This document shows, piece by piece, positions 26,915 to 35,248 of a DNA stretch of 64,000 nucleotides. The DNA is from Flavobacterium sp. (GTDB lineage: Bacteria; Bacteroidota; Bacteroidia; Flavobacteriales; Flavobacteriaceae). The position numbers were made by a program, and so were the translations under genes. The number at the start of each line of letters is the position of its first letter. Position 1 is the stretch's first letter. The notes under the pieces are model-generated. The model was given only the letters and a program-made list of their open reading frames with translations. It did no database searches and was not told the origin of the DNA. The stretch is taken from the NCBI GenBank assembly GCA_030151565.1, contig JASLDM010000060.1, positions 14,003 to 78,002 of the forward strand, given 5' to 3'.

Positions 26915-27616
26915 ATGAGAAAAATAGGTATTTTAACGTTAGCAGGTACAATGCTAGCTACATCAATTTCTTTTACTAGCTGTGAGGCTATAAAAAACAC
27001 TAACAATACACAAAGAGGAGCTGCTGCAGGTGCTGCAGGTGGAGCTGTAATTGGTGGTATTTTAGGAAATAATGTTGGGAATAAGAAAAATAGTGCTTTA
27101 GGTGCTGTTCTAGGAGGTATCATTGGTGGTGCTGCAGGTGGGTTGATTGGTAACAATATGGACAAACAAGCTCGTCAAATTGAAGAAACTCTTCCAGGGG
27201 CTGAGGTGGAAAGAGTTGGGGAAGGTATTAAATTAGTATTGGGAGAGAACTCTGTAAACTTTAATATTAACCAAGCAACTTTGACTGCAAATGCAAAAGC
27301 AAACTTGGATAAATTGGTTAAGGTGTTTAAAGAAAATCCAGATACTGATATTGATATTTTTGGATATACAGATATTACGGGTAGAGAAGAGTTTAACTTG
27401 AAATTATCAGGACAACGTGCTAACTCTGTAAAGACGTATTTAACGCAACAAGGAATTTCTCCAAAACGTATTAAAACTCAAGGGATGGGAATTGCAGATC
27501 CAATCGCATCAAATGATACTGAAGCTGGAAGAATTAAGAACCGTCGTGTAGAATTTGGTATTCGTGCGAATGATCAAATGATTCAAAATGCTCAACGTGA
27601 AGCTGGAACTTATTAG
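26915..27616 (+). CDS. OmpA family lipoprotein with glycine zipper
   Basis: A 233-aa protein with lipobox Cys23 (FTSC), a glycine-zipper segment (about 34-82, with repeated GGxxGG) that can insert in or span a membrane, and a C-terminal OmpA-like peptidoglycan-binding domain (about 115-220) with FGYTD, LSGQRANSVKTYL and NRRVEF. It probably tethers the outer membrane to the cell wall. It resembles YiaD-type proteins. It is cotranscribed with the lipocalin-like gene and followed by a clear terminator. Confidence 0.9.
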   Translation: MRKIGILTLAGTMLATSISFTSCEAIKNTNNTQRGAAAGAAGGAVIGGILGNNVGNKKNSALGAVLGGIIGGAAGGLIGNNMDKQARQIEETLPGAEVERVGEGIKLVLGENSVNFNINQATLTANAKANLDKLVKVFKENPDTDIDIFGYTDITGREEFNLKLSGQRANSVKTYLTQQGISPKRIKTQGMGIADPIASNDTEAGRIKNRRVEFGIRANDQMIQNAQREAGTY

Positions 27617-27640
27617 TCAAGTTTTAAAAATATGTAATGA

Positions 27641-27671
27641 AAGAGGTTATCTATTAAGATAACCTCTTTTT
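27641..27671 (+). terminator. Terminator after OmpA-like gene
   Basis: AAGAGGTTATC/GATAACCTCTT stem, 6-base loop, T run. Confidence 0.85.
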
Positions 27672-28042
27672 GATTTATGAAAACTCCAGTTATTCGCAAA
27701 TCGTATATTCTTTTATTTAAGCATAATCTTTGGGGAAGAGGTGAGAAATGTTAAAAAAAAGGTTTGTAAAGTAATTTTCTAGTAAGTGTTCTATTGAATT
27801 TTTTCTATATGGATTTTATTTGATTTGATATAAGTGTTTTTTTTGTTAAAAATATATGTATTGTGTATTTTGGTATTTCTATTGAAAAGTGATTTCAACT
27901 GAAAGTAGACCGTATTTTAATATAATTTTTTAATTACCGTGTTATTTGACTCATAAAAAATATTAAATTTGTAAAAAATAGCTTTATGCTAGGATTGCTA
28001 TGCCTAGTTGTAGAGTAAAATGCTAAAAAGAAAGTCTGATTT
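27672..28042 (+). other. AT-rich upstream region of dehydratase gene
   Basis: No gene is visible here. A TAAATTTG promoter box lies at 27964-27971 with TTTG 15 bases before it (27945-27948). The predicted 5' leader carries a small CTAGG/CCTAG hairpin at about 27989-28007. The rest (27672-27940) is plain AT-rich sequence with no structure I can name. Confidence 0.45.
27964..27971 (+). promoter_or_regulatory. Promoter -7 box for dehydratase gene
   Basis: TAAATTTG fits TAnnTTTG; the leader to the ATG would be about 65 bases. Confidence 0.45.
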
Positions 28043-29959
28043 ATGAATGCTATAAAAAGAAGGTTAAAAAATGATGTCCCGAGAGGGATAATTTTGCTTA
28101 TTGATATGTGTATTGTTGTAATAACCTACATCTTATCAAACTTTATTTTAAATAGTTTTTATGGTCGTTTCGAAATAGAAGCGATGCTTTGTAAAATACC
28201 TATTGTTTTAGTAGCCTATTTGATTAGTTTTTTTGTTTTTAAACCACATAGAGGGATTGTAAGACAGACTGGATTAAAAGATGCTCAAAATGTTTTGTAT
28301 TCGTGTTTTTTCGCATCTGTAATTATGGTGTTGATAAGCTTGGCACAGCGTCTTGATTTTATGTCTGATTCATTTGATGTTTACTTCAGATTTTCCTATT
28401 CAGTTATTTTTCTCCATTTACTTTTGACAACTGTTGTAATGGTGTCTGCACGAGTTTTTTATAGTAAGTTCTACAAAACGTATGTTTTAGGTGGAAGAAA
28501 TTTAAAACGCGTATTAATTTATGGATCTGGAGATTCTGGTATGATTACCATTGGCGCATTGCATGCTGATACTAAGATAAATGCAGAGGTTATTGGATTT
28601 ATCGATGACAGTCCGAAAAAAATCGGTAAGAAAATTAATGGATATCGCGTTTTTGCACCTGAAGATATTTCAGTTGACTTTGTGAAAAAAAATAGAATTG
28701 ATGATATCGTTATTTCAATTCAAAATATCCCTAGAACTCGATTAAATGAAATTTCTAAATTCTTAGAGGATTTACCAGTAAGAATTAAGATTATTCCTCC
28801 AGCCACTGATTGGTTAAATGGAAAGTATACGGGAAGACAAATTAAAGAACTGAAAATTGATGATCTTTTAGGTAGAAAGTCCATTAAATTAGAGAACCCT
28901 ATAGTAGATCGTGAGATAGAAGGTAAAGTGGTTCTGATTACTGGTGCTGCTGGATCCATCGGAAGTGAAATAGCTAGACAAGTTGCGCTAAGAGATTTTA
29001 AACGATTGATTTTATTGGATCAGGCAGAATCAGCCTTATATGATGTTCAGCAAACAATAGAGTCTACTGATGTAGAAAAAATTGAATTCATTGTTGGAAA
29101 TATCCGTGATGATAAGCGTATGCATGATTTGTTTAGTGTGATAAAACCTGATATTATTTATCATGCAGCAGCATATAAACACGTGCCTTTGATGGAGGAT
29201 AATCCTTATGAGGCTGTTACAACGAATGTTGGAGGGACTAAAATAATTGCAGATTTAGCAGTTAAGTTTAAGGCTCAGAAATTTGTAATGATTTCTACTG
29301 ATAAAGCTGTGAATCCTACGAATGTAATGGGAGCGACTAAACGCACTGCCGAAATTTATGTGAGTAGCCTGAATGAAAATTCTCAAACTAATTTTATAGT
29401 AACTCGCTTTGGTAATGTTTTAGGATCAAATGGATCTGTGATTCCTTTGTTTAAACGACAAATTGATCAAGGAGGTCCATTGACTGTAACTCATCAAGAT
29501 ATTACTCGTTACTTTATGACTATTCCTGAAGCTTGTCAATTGGTATTAGAAGCTTCTGTAATGGGGCATGGAGGAGAGATATTTGTATTTGATATGGGAG
29601 AGTCGATGAAGATATTTGAATTAGCAAAACGAATGATACGCTTAAGCGGGTATTCATATCCAGATGAGATTGATATTAAGATAACTGGTTTACGACCGGG
29701 AGAGAAGATTTTTGAAGAACTTTTAGCTAATGATGAAAATACTTTGAAAACGCATCATGATAAAATTATGATTGCTCAAGTAAGAAAAGAGCATTTAAAA
29801 GAGCTTTCAAATATGATTAACGAGATGTGTGAGTATGTGGTTTCAACCAAAGATGAACCTGATAATAACCAATTAGTGGGATTGATGAAGGCTATTGTGC
29901 CAGAATATAAATCTCAAAATTCTAAATATGAGGCTCTTGATACACTAAAGACTTTGTAA
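28043..29959 (+). CDS. Nucleotide-sugar 4,6-dehydratase, PglF/WbpM-like
   Basis: A 638-aa inner-membrane enzyme of surface polysaccharide biosynthesis. It has four N-terminal membrane segments (about 10-150), a first Rossmann domain (RVLIYGSGDSG), and a second catalytic SDR domain with GAAGSIGSE (301-309). The T419-D420-K421 triad replaces the usual SxxxYxxxK order in this group. Members convert UDP-GlcNAc to the 4-keto-6-deoxy sugar used for bacillosamine or related residues; the exact sugar here is inferred. It stands alone, not inside a polysaccharide cluster in this window, which suggests use in general O-glycosylation or capsule. Confidence 0.9.
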   Translation: MNAIKRRLKNDVPRGIILLIDMCIVVITYILSNFILNSFYGRFEIEAMLCKIPIVLVAYLISFFVFKPHRGIVRQTGLKDAQNVLYSCFFASVIMVLISLAQRLDFMSDSFDVYFRFSYSVIFLHLLLTTVVMVSARVFYSKFYKTYVLGGRNLKRVLIYGSGDSGMITIGALHADTKINAEVIGFIDDSPKKIGKKINGYRVFAPEDISVDFVKKNRIDDIVISIQNIPRTRLNEISKFLEDLPVRIKIIPPATDWLNGKYTGRQIKELKIDDLLGRKSIKLENPIVDREIEGKVVLITGAAGSIGSEIARQVALRDFKRLILLDQAESALYDVQQTIESTDVEKIEFIVGNIRDDKRMHDLFSVIKPDIIYHAAAYKHVPLMEDNPYEAVTTNVGGTKIIADLAVKFKAQKFVMISTDKAVNPTNVMGATKRTAEIYVSSLNENSQTNFIVTRFGNVLGSNGSVIPLFKRQIDQGGPLTVTHQDITRYFMTIPEACQLVLEASVMGHGGEIFVFDMGESMKIFELAKRMIRLSGYSYPDEIDIKITGLRPGEKIFEELLANDENTLKTHHDKIMIAQVRKEHLKELSNMINEMCEYVVSTKDEPDNNQLVGLMKAIVPEYKSQNSKYEALDTLKTL

Positions 29960-29975
29960 ATAAAATTAAAATAAT

Positions 29976-30009
29976 AAAAAAAGCTCCAAATGCAATGGAG
30001 CTTTTTTAT
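29976..30009. terminator. Bidirectional terminator
   Basis: AAAAGCTCCA/TGGAGCTTTT stem with 7-base loop between convergent genes; its right edge touches the end of the endonuclease gene. Confidence 0.85.
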
Positions 30010-31082
30010 TATCTGACAATTATCTTTTGGCTTCCGCTCTTATTTCCTGCGTTTGCTTTTATGATGTAAGCACCTTGAGGAAGGTGGTTTATGTTGTAGT
30101 TAGAGTTGTTTTCTTTTTTAGGTTTCTCTATGCTCTTGATTTTTTTTCCATTTAAAGAAAATACTTGAATCAGTTCTATATTTGTGGTTGATTGAATATA
30201 AATTTTTCGATCATAGGTAGGGTTAGGATAGATGGAAAATTTAATCTCTTGTGTTTTAGAAGTAGATAAATTAGTGTCCCATCGATCTTCTGCTTCAGGA
30301 CCTCCCCAAATGACAGTTGCTATACGCGGATTGTCTATAAAAGGATTTCTGTTACCTTGTGCGAATTTGTTTTTTTTGTCAGCGTGATATTGATTTCTTT
30401 TAATTTCAATTGGTGATACAGGGTCTTCTGCATTCCATTTTAGGAATAAATCAATCATACCGTCAGGAGTTCGTGTGGTGCTACCAACTCCTACACTTGC
30501 AGGTAAACACTGTGTTCCGTAACGTACATACATGTACATCATCATTCGAGCAACATCTCCTTTCCATTCTTCACCAGGATACCAGCCACCAGTTGTATTT
30601 TTAGAAAAACCAGAACCTTCTGCAAATTTTTGATTTCCTCTCATAGCATTCCATTCAACATCACAAGCTCTTAAGTGGTGTGCGTCAGCTCCTGGGCCTT
30701 CTGTTCCTAAGTTTGGTCTTCCTAATGATTTTGCAAAGGTGTGTTCTCTATTCCATTGGTTGGAAGCAGGACCATTATTATTCTTATCCCTATTATATGC
30801 TTTTCTGTGATCAGAAGAGGTGCCATTTGGCCAACCATAAAGTAAAATTACTTTATGGTTGTTTGTTGGATCAATATCAGTGATTTTAGTTACCTCCCAA
30901 ATTTGTTTATAAGTAAGTTGCTTACTATGTGTTTGGGTTATTAAGTGAGATAGTGCGGCTTTTAGTTCAGTTCCAGTTTTAGAAAAGTCAATACTACTGT
31001 AATACTCTTGTTGTTCATTAGGTTGTGCATGTAGCAAGCCATTTAGAAAGAAACTCGTGATTATAAAAGCAATATTTCTCAT
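30009..31082 (-). CDS. Secreted endonuclease I with type IX sorting tail
   Basis: A 357-aa protein: signal peptide cut near LHAQ (about residue 20), endonuclease I (EndA/NucM-like) domain with the active-site region WNREHTFAKS and DAHHLRACD, and a C-terminal segment of about 75 residues (FSIYPNPTYDRKIYI to QKIIVR) that is a type A type IX secretion sorting domain. It is predicted to be exported and anchored or released as an extracellular nuclease. It starts two bases after the stop of the RsmB-like gene, so both are one transcript. Confidence 0.9.
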   Translation of the reverse strand: MRNIAFIITSFFLNGLLHAQPNEQQEYYSSIDFSKTGTELKAALSHLITQTHSKQLTYKQIWEVTKITDIDPTNNHKVILLYGWPNGTSSDHRKAYNRDKNNNGPASNQWNREHTFAKSLGRPNLGTEGPGADAHHLRACDVEWNAMRGNQKFAEGSGFSKNTTGGWYPGEEWKGDVARMMMYMYVRYGTQCLPASVGVGSTTRTPDGMIDLFLKWNAEDPVSPIEIKRNQYHADKKNKFAQGNRNPFIDNPRIATVIWGGPEAEDRWDTNLSTSKTQEIKFSIYPNPTYDRKIYIQSTTNIELIQVFSLNGKKIKSIEKPKKENNSNYNINHLPQGAYIIKANAGNKSGSQKIIVR

Positions 31083-31084
31083 GA

Positions 31085-32299
31085 TTATTTTTTTCGTTCC
31101 ATCAGTGCCATATAGAAGCCATCAAATCCCGACTCTGAAGCTAAGATTCTTCGATCTTCTATTAGTTTAAAATTAGATCCAAATTCAGAATTAAGAAATT
31201 TTTCAATTTGTTCTTGATTTTCTGAAGGAAGAATCGAACAAGTTGCGTATACAAGTTTTCCCCCAATTTTAACAATTTTTGAATAGTCTTGTAAAACTTG
31301 CTCTTGGACTTTTTTAATATCCTCAATAAATTCTGGCTGTAGTTTCCATTTGCTGTCAGGGTTCCTTTTCAAAACACCCAAACCACTACAAGGAGCATCA
31401 ATTAGAACGCGATCAGCTTTGTCGTGCAGCTTCTTAATGGCTTTCGTGCCATCTATAATGCGATACTCTATATTGAAAGCACCGTTTCTTTTTGCTCTAA
31501 TTTTAAGCTGTTTTTGTTTGCTTTCATAGATGTCCATTGCAATAATTTGACCTTTATTTTCCATTAAAGAAGCAATATGCAATGTTTTTCCACCTGCGCC
31601 AGCACAAGTATCGACTACTCGCATTCCTGGTTCAACGTCTAGAAAACGAGCTACTAGTTGTGAAGAGGCGTCTTGTACTTCAAATAGGCCTTCTTTAAAA
31701 GCGTCAGTTAAGAAAACATTAGCACGCTCCTTAAGTATTAAGGCATCAGGATAGTCTTCTGGAAGAATTGTATCGATATCTAAATCCATTAAAATAGCAT
31801 ACAGTTTTTCACGTGTTGTTTTTAATGTATTTACGCGTAAAATAACTTTTGCTTGTTTGTTTTGTTCTTCCAATTCACGCGTCCAAACTTCTTCTCCAAG
31901 TTCTTTAACTCCGAGTTCGTCCATCCAGTCAGGTATTGATTCTTTGAATTTTCTGATTTTAGTAAGCTCATCAAAGCGACCTTTAATTCTTCGAACAGGA
32001 GTTCCTTCAAAATATTTCCAATCGGGTAATTTGTACCCGCGAAGTACTGCCCAAACAGCAAAAATTCTCCATACATCATCACGAGTGTAAGGTTCTTTTA
32101 CTTCTGCAATCTCAGCATACAAACGTTTCCAGCGGACCATTTCATAAATGGTTTCAGCAACAAATTTTCGGTCACTGCTTCCCCAGCGTTTATCTTTTTT
32201 TAAAGCTTTGGCTACTACTTTATCGGCGTATTCGCCTTCGTTGTATATTGATAAAATAGAGTCAATTACTGTAAAAACTAAATTTCTGTGTAGTCTCAT
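31085..32299 (-). CDS. RsmB/NOP family RNA (cytosine-C5) methyltransferase
   Basis: A 404-aa SAM-dependent methyltransferase for a cytosine in rRNA or tRNA. SAM site VVDTCAGAGGKTLH; the two active-site cysteines are C304 in DAPCSG and C354 in YATCS, 50 residues apart as in E. coli RsmB. The N-terminal 130 residues look like a NusB-type helical domain. The target base is not certain. A promoter-like TATCTTTA lies inside the hairpin just upstream. Confidence 0.9.
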   Translation of the reverse strand: MRLHRNLVFTVIDSILSIYNEGEYADKVVAKALKKDKRWGSSDRKFVAETIYEMVRWKRLYAEIAEVKEPYTRDDVWRIFAVWAVLRGYKLPDWKYFEGTPVRRIKGRFDELTKIRKFKESIPDWMDELGVKELGEEVWTRELEEQNKQAKVILRVNTLKTTREKLYAILMDLDIDTILPEDYPDALILKERANVFLTDAFKEGLFEVQDASSQLVARFLDVEPGMRVVDTCAGAGGKTLHIASLMENKGQIIAMDIYESKQKQLKIRAKRNGAFNIEYRIIDGTKAIKKLHDKADRVLIDAPCSGLGVLKRNPDSKWKLQPEFIEDIKKVQEQVLQDYSKIVKIGGKLVYATCSILPSENQEQIEKFLNSEFGSNFKLIEDRRILASESGFDGFYMALMERKK

Positions 32300-32311
32300 T
32301 ATTAAATATAA

Positions 32312-32348
32312 AAATAGCTTGTAAAGATACAGATTTTACAAGCTATTT
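32312..32348 (-). terminator. Terminator of sigma-factor operon
   Basis: Fourteen-base perfect stem AAATAGCTTGTAAA/TTTACAAGCTATTT with 8-base loop and T run on the minus strand. It lies only 12 bases before the RsmB-like ATG. Confidence 0.75.
32322..32329 (-). promoter_or_regulatory. Possible variant -7 box for RsmB-like gene
   Basis: TATCTTTA on the minus strand differs by one base from TAnnTTTG and lies within the terminator hairpin. It would start transcription about 17 bases before the ATG. Confidence 0.3.
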
Positions 32349-32397
32349 GTTTGTGTTAATTGTTATTTTTGTTTTATTCTAATGTATTGGTGGCTAG

Positions 32398-32832
32398 TTA
32401 CTTTCTTTTTTTGTATTGTTTTAGTAATTTTCGATTGAAATCATCTTCAGCCTTCTTAAGGAGAATGATTTTTTTTGCACTAAGAATTTTTTGTGCATCT
32501 TGGATAAATTGCTTTCGTACCGAAAAATATTCTGCTTCAAAATTAATCATGTCTTTTAAAGAGCGATTTGCATCAATTTCTGACATTTCTTTTATTTTAT
32601 TTATTTCAGTTTTTTGAATAAATTTAGAAACTTCATTGTGTCTAAGATCATACATTTTTTGATCGTACACATTGTATAAAGGCCAGAATTTTTCAGCTTC
32701 TGAAGAGTTTAGGTTTAACTCAGTGGCCAAGTGAGCGATTTTCAAAGCTTTTATTTGATCGTGTGATTTAGCGTCCTGAGAAAAGACGATACTACTGATT
32801 AAGAGTAGAATAAAAGTGTAAAATGTCTTCAT
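32398..32832 (-). CDS. Periplasmic protein of ECF sigma operon
   Basis: A 144-aa protein with a signal peptide (cut near VFSQ, residue 19) and an all-helical, charged mature part (KIAHLATELNLNSSEAEKFWPLYNVYDQ). This pattern is common in Bacteroidota as the third gene after an ECF sigma factor and its anti-sigma factor, and is loosely Spy/CpxP-like. It may sense envelope stress or act as a periplasmic chaperone; this is inferred from context. It starts two bases after the anti-sigma gene. Confidence 0.75.
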   Translation of the reverse strand: MKTFYTFILLLISSIVFSQDAKSHDQIKALKIAHLATELNLNSSEAEKFWPLYNVYDQKMYDLRHNEVSKFIQKTEINKIKEMSEIDANRSLKDMINFEAEYFSVRKQFIQDAQKILSAKKIILLKKAEDDFNRKLLKQYKKRK

Positions 32833-32834
32833 AA

Positions 32835-33248
32835 TTAATTGGTTATGTAAAATTCGATATCGGTACTGGTGAGTAAGTAATCGCTAATTTCTTTTTCATT
32901 TAACGGAATTGATTTTTCGATTTCAGTAAAATCTTCATCATCCAAATAAGCTTCAAGTTCGTTGGAGATATAAAATGTCTGTGTTTCTAGATATGACTCT
33001 AATATCTCAGAACTTAGTTTTGTATATTGGTCTTTATTGAAAAATGAAATCAAACCAAAACACAAAAGAAGGGATGCTGCAATTCCTGTCGATATATAAC
33101 GTATTTGTTTCTTAATTGAACGGGTTTTAGTTGTATCTGATTTTTTTATTTTTTCAAATAATTCGTTTTCAAAATTTTCAAAGTAGTTTTCAGGTACTTT
33201 GAACAGTTCTTTCTTTTGAGATTCGATATCGTGGATTTCCTTTTTCAT
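32835..33248 (-). CDS. Probable anti-sigma factor, single-pass membrane protein
   Basis: A 137-aa protein: charged cytosolic N-terminus with VPENYFENFENELFEKI (a helix found in Bacteroidota anti-sigma-like proteins), one membrane segment (about 51-69), and an acidic periplasmic C-terminus. It lies 45 bases after the sigma-factor gene. By position and topology it should hold the sigma factor at the membrane until released. There is no zinc-binding anti-sigma motif. Confidence 0.72.
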   Translation of the reverse strand: MKKEIHDIESQKKELFKVPENYFENFENELFEKIKKSDTTKTRSIKKQIRYISTGIAASLLLCFGLISFFNKDQYTKLSSEILESYLETQTFYISNELEAYLDDEDFTEIEKSIPLNEKEISDYLLTSTDIEFYITN

Positions 33249-33293
33249 ATTCTACTTACTTCTAAAGGTTAGACTGTTTTTGTTCTAAAAGGT

Positions 33294-33833
33294 TTAATGT
33301 CTTTTAATAAAAGTTTCTATTTTTTTAACTGCATGATGGTAGGAAGCCTTAAGGCTGCCAATAGAGGTTTGGAGAATTTCTGAAATAGAGTGATAGTCCA
33401 GATCTTCATAATAGCGCATTTTGAATACTAGTTGTTGTTTTTCAGGTAAAAGGGCTACGGCTTTTTGGAGGAGTATAGCTGCTTCATCTCCATCAAAAAG
33501 TGGATCTGAAACAAGTGATTCTATGGCTTTTTCTTGTAATGTCAGGTCGCAAATTTGGTTCCGTTTTGCCTTTTGTTTTAAGAATGTTAAAGCTTCATTA
33601 GTAGCTATTCTGTAAATCCAAGAAAAAAGTTGACTTTCTCCTTTAAAACTGTGAATGTTTTGATAAACTTTTAAAAAAGTGTTTTGTAATACATCATCGG
33701 TATCTTCGTGATTAAGTAATATTGTTCGAAGATGATGATAAAGACGAACTTGATAGTTTTGTACCAAAATACGAAACGCTTGATCTTGCGTTTTTGGATT
33801 TCGGAGTTGGTTTAGAAGTTGCTCGTCTTGCAA
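33294..33833 (-). CDS. ECF-family RNA polymerase sigma factor
   Basis: A 179-aa sigma-70 family factor: region 2 with HEDTDDVLQNTFLKVYQNI and SQLFSWIYRIATNEAL (about 42-82), and region 4 with LPEKQQLVFKMRYYEDLDYHSISEIL and SIGSLKASYHHAVKKI (about 128-172). It is the first gene of a three-gene operon with an anti-sigma factor and a periplasmic protein. The start is a TTG; an in-frame stop lies shortly upstream and no early ATG exists, so TTG is the only workable start. Confidence 0.9.
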   Translation of the reverse strand: MQDEQLLNQLRNPKTQDQAFRILVQNYQVRLYHHLRTILLNHEDTDDVLQNTFLKVYQNIHSFKGESQLFSWIYRIATNEALTFLKQKAKRNQICDLTLQEKAIESLVSDPLFDGDEAAILLQKAVALLPEKQQLVFKMRYYEDLDYHSISEILQTSIGSLKASYHHAVKKIETFIKRH

Positions 33834-33902
33834 AGGGAAAATATTTAATGCGAAAGTTACCTAAATTCATTGAATTAAATAGCCTATATTATTATAGAGC
33901 CT

Positions 33903-33910
33903 TACATTTG
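33903..33910 (+). promoter_or_regulatory. Promoter -7 box before HAD gene
   Basis: TACATTTG fits TAnnTTTG and overlaps the GTG at 33910. Transcription would start near 33917, leaving only about 5 bases before the ATG at 33922. Confidence 0.6.
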
Positions 33911-33921
33911 TGAAAAAAAAA

Positions 33922-34581
33922 ATGATAGCGACTGTTATTTTTGATATGGATGGAGTAATTGTAGATACAGAACCTGTTCATAAATATGCTTATTTTGAGC
34001 ATTTTAAAGAATTAGGAATTGATGTTTCCGAAGATATGTATACTTCTTTTACTGGGAATTCAACTAGAAATGTATTTCAGAAAATTAAAGAGACATTTGG
34101 ATTAGAAGCTGATGTAGAGGAATTGGTTTTGCGAAAAAGAGCTTTATTCAATGAGGCGTTTGATACTAAACCTGATTTGGAATTAATATCTGGTGTTCGA
34201 ACTTTAATTGAAGATTTATATGAAAATGGGGTTCAGTTAATACTGGCTTCTTCTGCATCCAAAAGTACGATTAATCGTGTATTTAGACGATTTGAATTGT
34301 ATCCATATTTTACAGACTTAGTTAGCGGAGAGGATTTTCCGAAATCAAAACCTGATCCAGCCATATTTTTACATGCTGCTTCCTTGTCTAAAGCTCCTAA
34401 GCATGAATGTGTAATAATTGAAGATAGTACAAATGGGGTGCGTGCTGCTGTGGCTGCTGATATTTATTGTATCGCATACCATAGTGCAAACTCTAAAGAT
34501 CAGGATTTACAAGGTGCTAAACTTTTTGTAAAGGACTTTGTAGAATTAAATGCATCGATTGTAAAAGGGTTGTCTTGGTAG
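33922..34581 (+). CDS. HAD-family phosphatase, beta-phosphoglucomutase-like
   Basis: A 219-aa haloacid dehalogenase-like hydrolase: motif I VIFDMDGVIVDTE, motif II LASSAS, motif III KPDP with the preceding lysine, and motif IV IIEDSTNGVRAA. The cap between motifs I and II is the small helical type of beta-phosphoglucomutases and sugar phosphatases. Substrate unknown. The start could be GTG 33910, but the promoter box covers it, so the mRNA is probably near-leaderless from the ATG at 33922. Confidence 0.88.
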   Translation: MIATVIFDMDGVIVDTEPVHKYAYFEHFKELGIDVSEDMYTSFTGNSTRNVFQKIKETFGLEADVEELVLRKRALFNEAFDTKPDLELISGVRTLIEDLYENGVQLILASSASKSTINRVFRRFELYPYFTDLVSGEDFPKSKPDPAIFLHAASLSKAPKHECVIIEDSTNGVRAAVAADIYCIAYHSANSKDQDLQGAKLFVKDFVELNASIVKGLSW

Positions 34582-34644
34582 GTTGAAACGCTGAAAATAG
34601 CTTGAAAGCTTTTAATAGTGCTTTTATTCTCATAGGATTTTTAT

Positions 34645-34652
34645 TAACTTTG
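34645..34652 (+). promoter_or_regulatory. Promoter -7 box before TPR protein gene
   Basis: TAACTTTG, 28 bases before the ATG. Confidence 0.65.
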
Positions 34653-34680
34653 CAAACTTATAAACTTAACACATAATACT

Positions 34681-35196
34681 ATGTTTCATAGAAATATAAA
34701 GTTGGTTATTGCTGCACTTATTTTTGTAGCTTCTATTTGGCAATTTACAGAAGGTAATATTGGAAATGGAATTTTCTTATTGTTTTTAATGGCAATTGTG
34801 ATTTTATTGTATTTCAAAAATGAATTTATTTTATTGGCTTTTTTGAAATTGAGAAAGCAAGATATGGAGGGAGCTCAAAAATGGCTGAGTTATATTAAAA
34901 ATCCTGATACAGCTTTGGTTCGTAAACAAAATGGTTATTATAATTACTTACAAGGAATAATAGTTTCTCAAACGAACTTGAATGCATCGGAAAAGTATAT
35001 GAAACGTGCTATTGAATTAGGGTTGAGTATGGATCAAGATTTAGCAATGGCTAAGTTACAATTAGCAGGGATTGCGATGTCTAGAAGACGTAAGATGGAA
35101 GCAACGAAATTGATGAATGAAGCTAAAAAGTTAGATAAACAAAATATGCTTAAAGATCAGATCAAAATGATGAAAGAGCAATTGAAAAGAGTATAA
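34681..35196 (+). CDS. Membrane-anchored TPR-like protein
   Basis: A 171-aa protein with two N-terminal membrane segments (about 7-23 and 29-55) and a cytosolic helical C-terminal half containing TPR-like helices (GYYNYLQGIIVSQTNLNASE, AEKY-type alternation, AMAKLQLAGIAMSRRRKMEA). The function is unknown; TPR repeats suggest protein binding. It is monocistronic and shares a bidirectional terminator with the helicase gene. Confidence 0.75.
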   Translation: MFHRNIKLVIAALIFVASIWQFTEGNIGNGIFLLFLMAIVILLYFKNEFILLAFLKLRKQDMEGAQKWLSYIKNPDTALVRKQNGYYNYLQGIIVSQTNLNASEKYMKRAIELGLSMDQDLAMAKLQLAGIAMSRRRKMEATKLMNEAKKLDKQNMLKDQIKMMKEQLKRV

Positions 35197-35197
35197 T

Positions 35198-35236
35198 AAA
35201 AAAGGGAGATTTATTTCAAATAAATCTCCCTTTTTT
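35198..35236. terminator. Bidirectional terminator
   Basis: Long stem GGGAGATTTATT/AATAAATCTCCC flanked by A and T runs, between convergent genes. Confidence 0.85.
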
Positions 35237-35248
35237 ATTGCTATATTT

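Noticed and set aside
26890..27165. 91-aa minus-strand frame rich in Pro and Ala
   Set aside because: It is the complement of the glycine-zipper coding region of the OmpA-like gene.
28043..29959. Capsule or O-antigen cluster
   Set aside because: The dehydratase gene stands alone; no glycosyltransferase, flippase or polymerase genes flank it.
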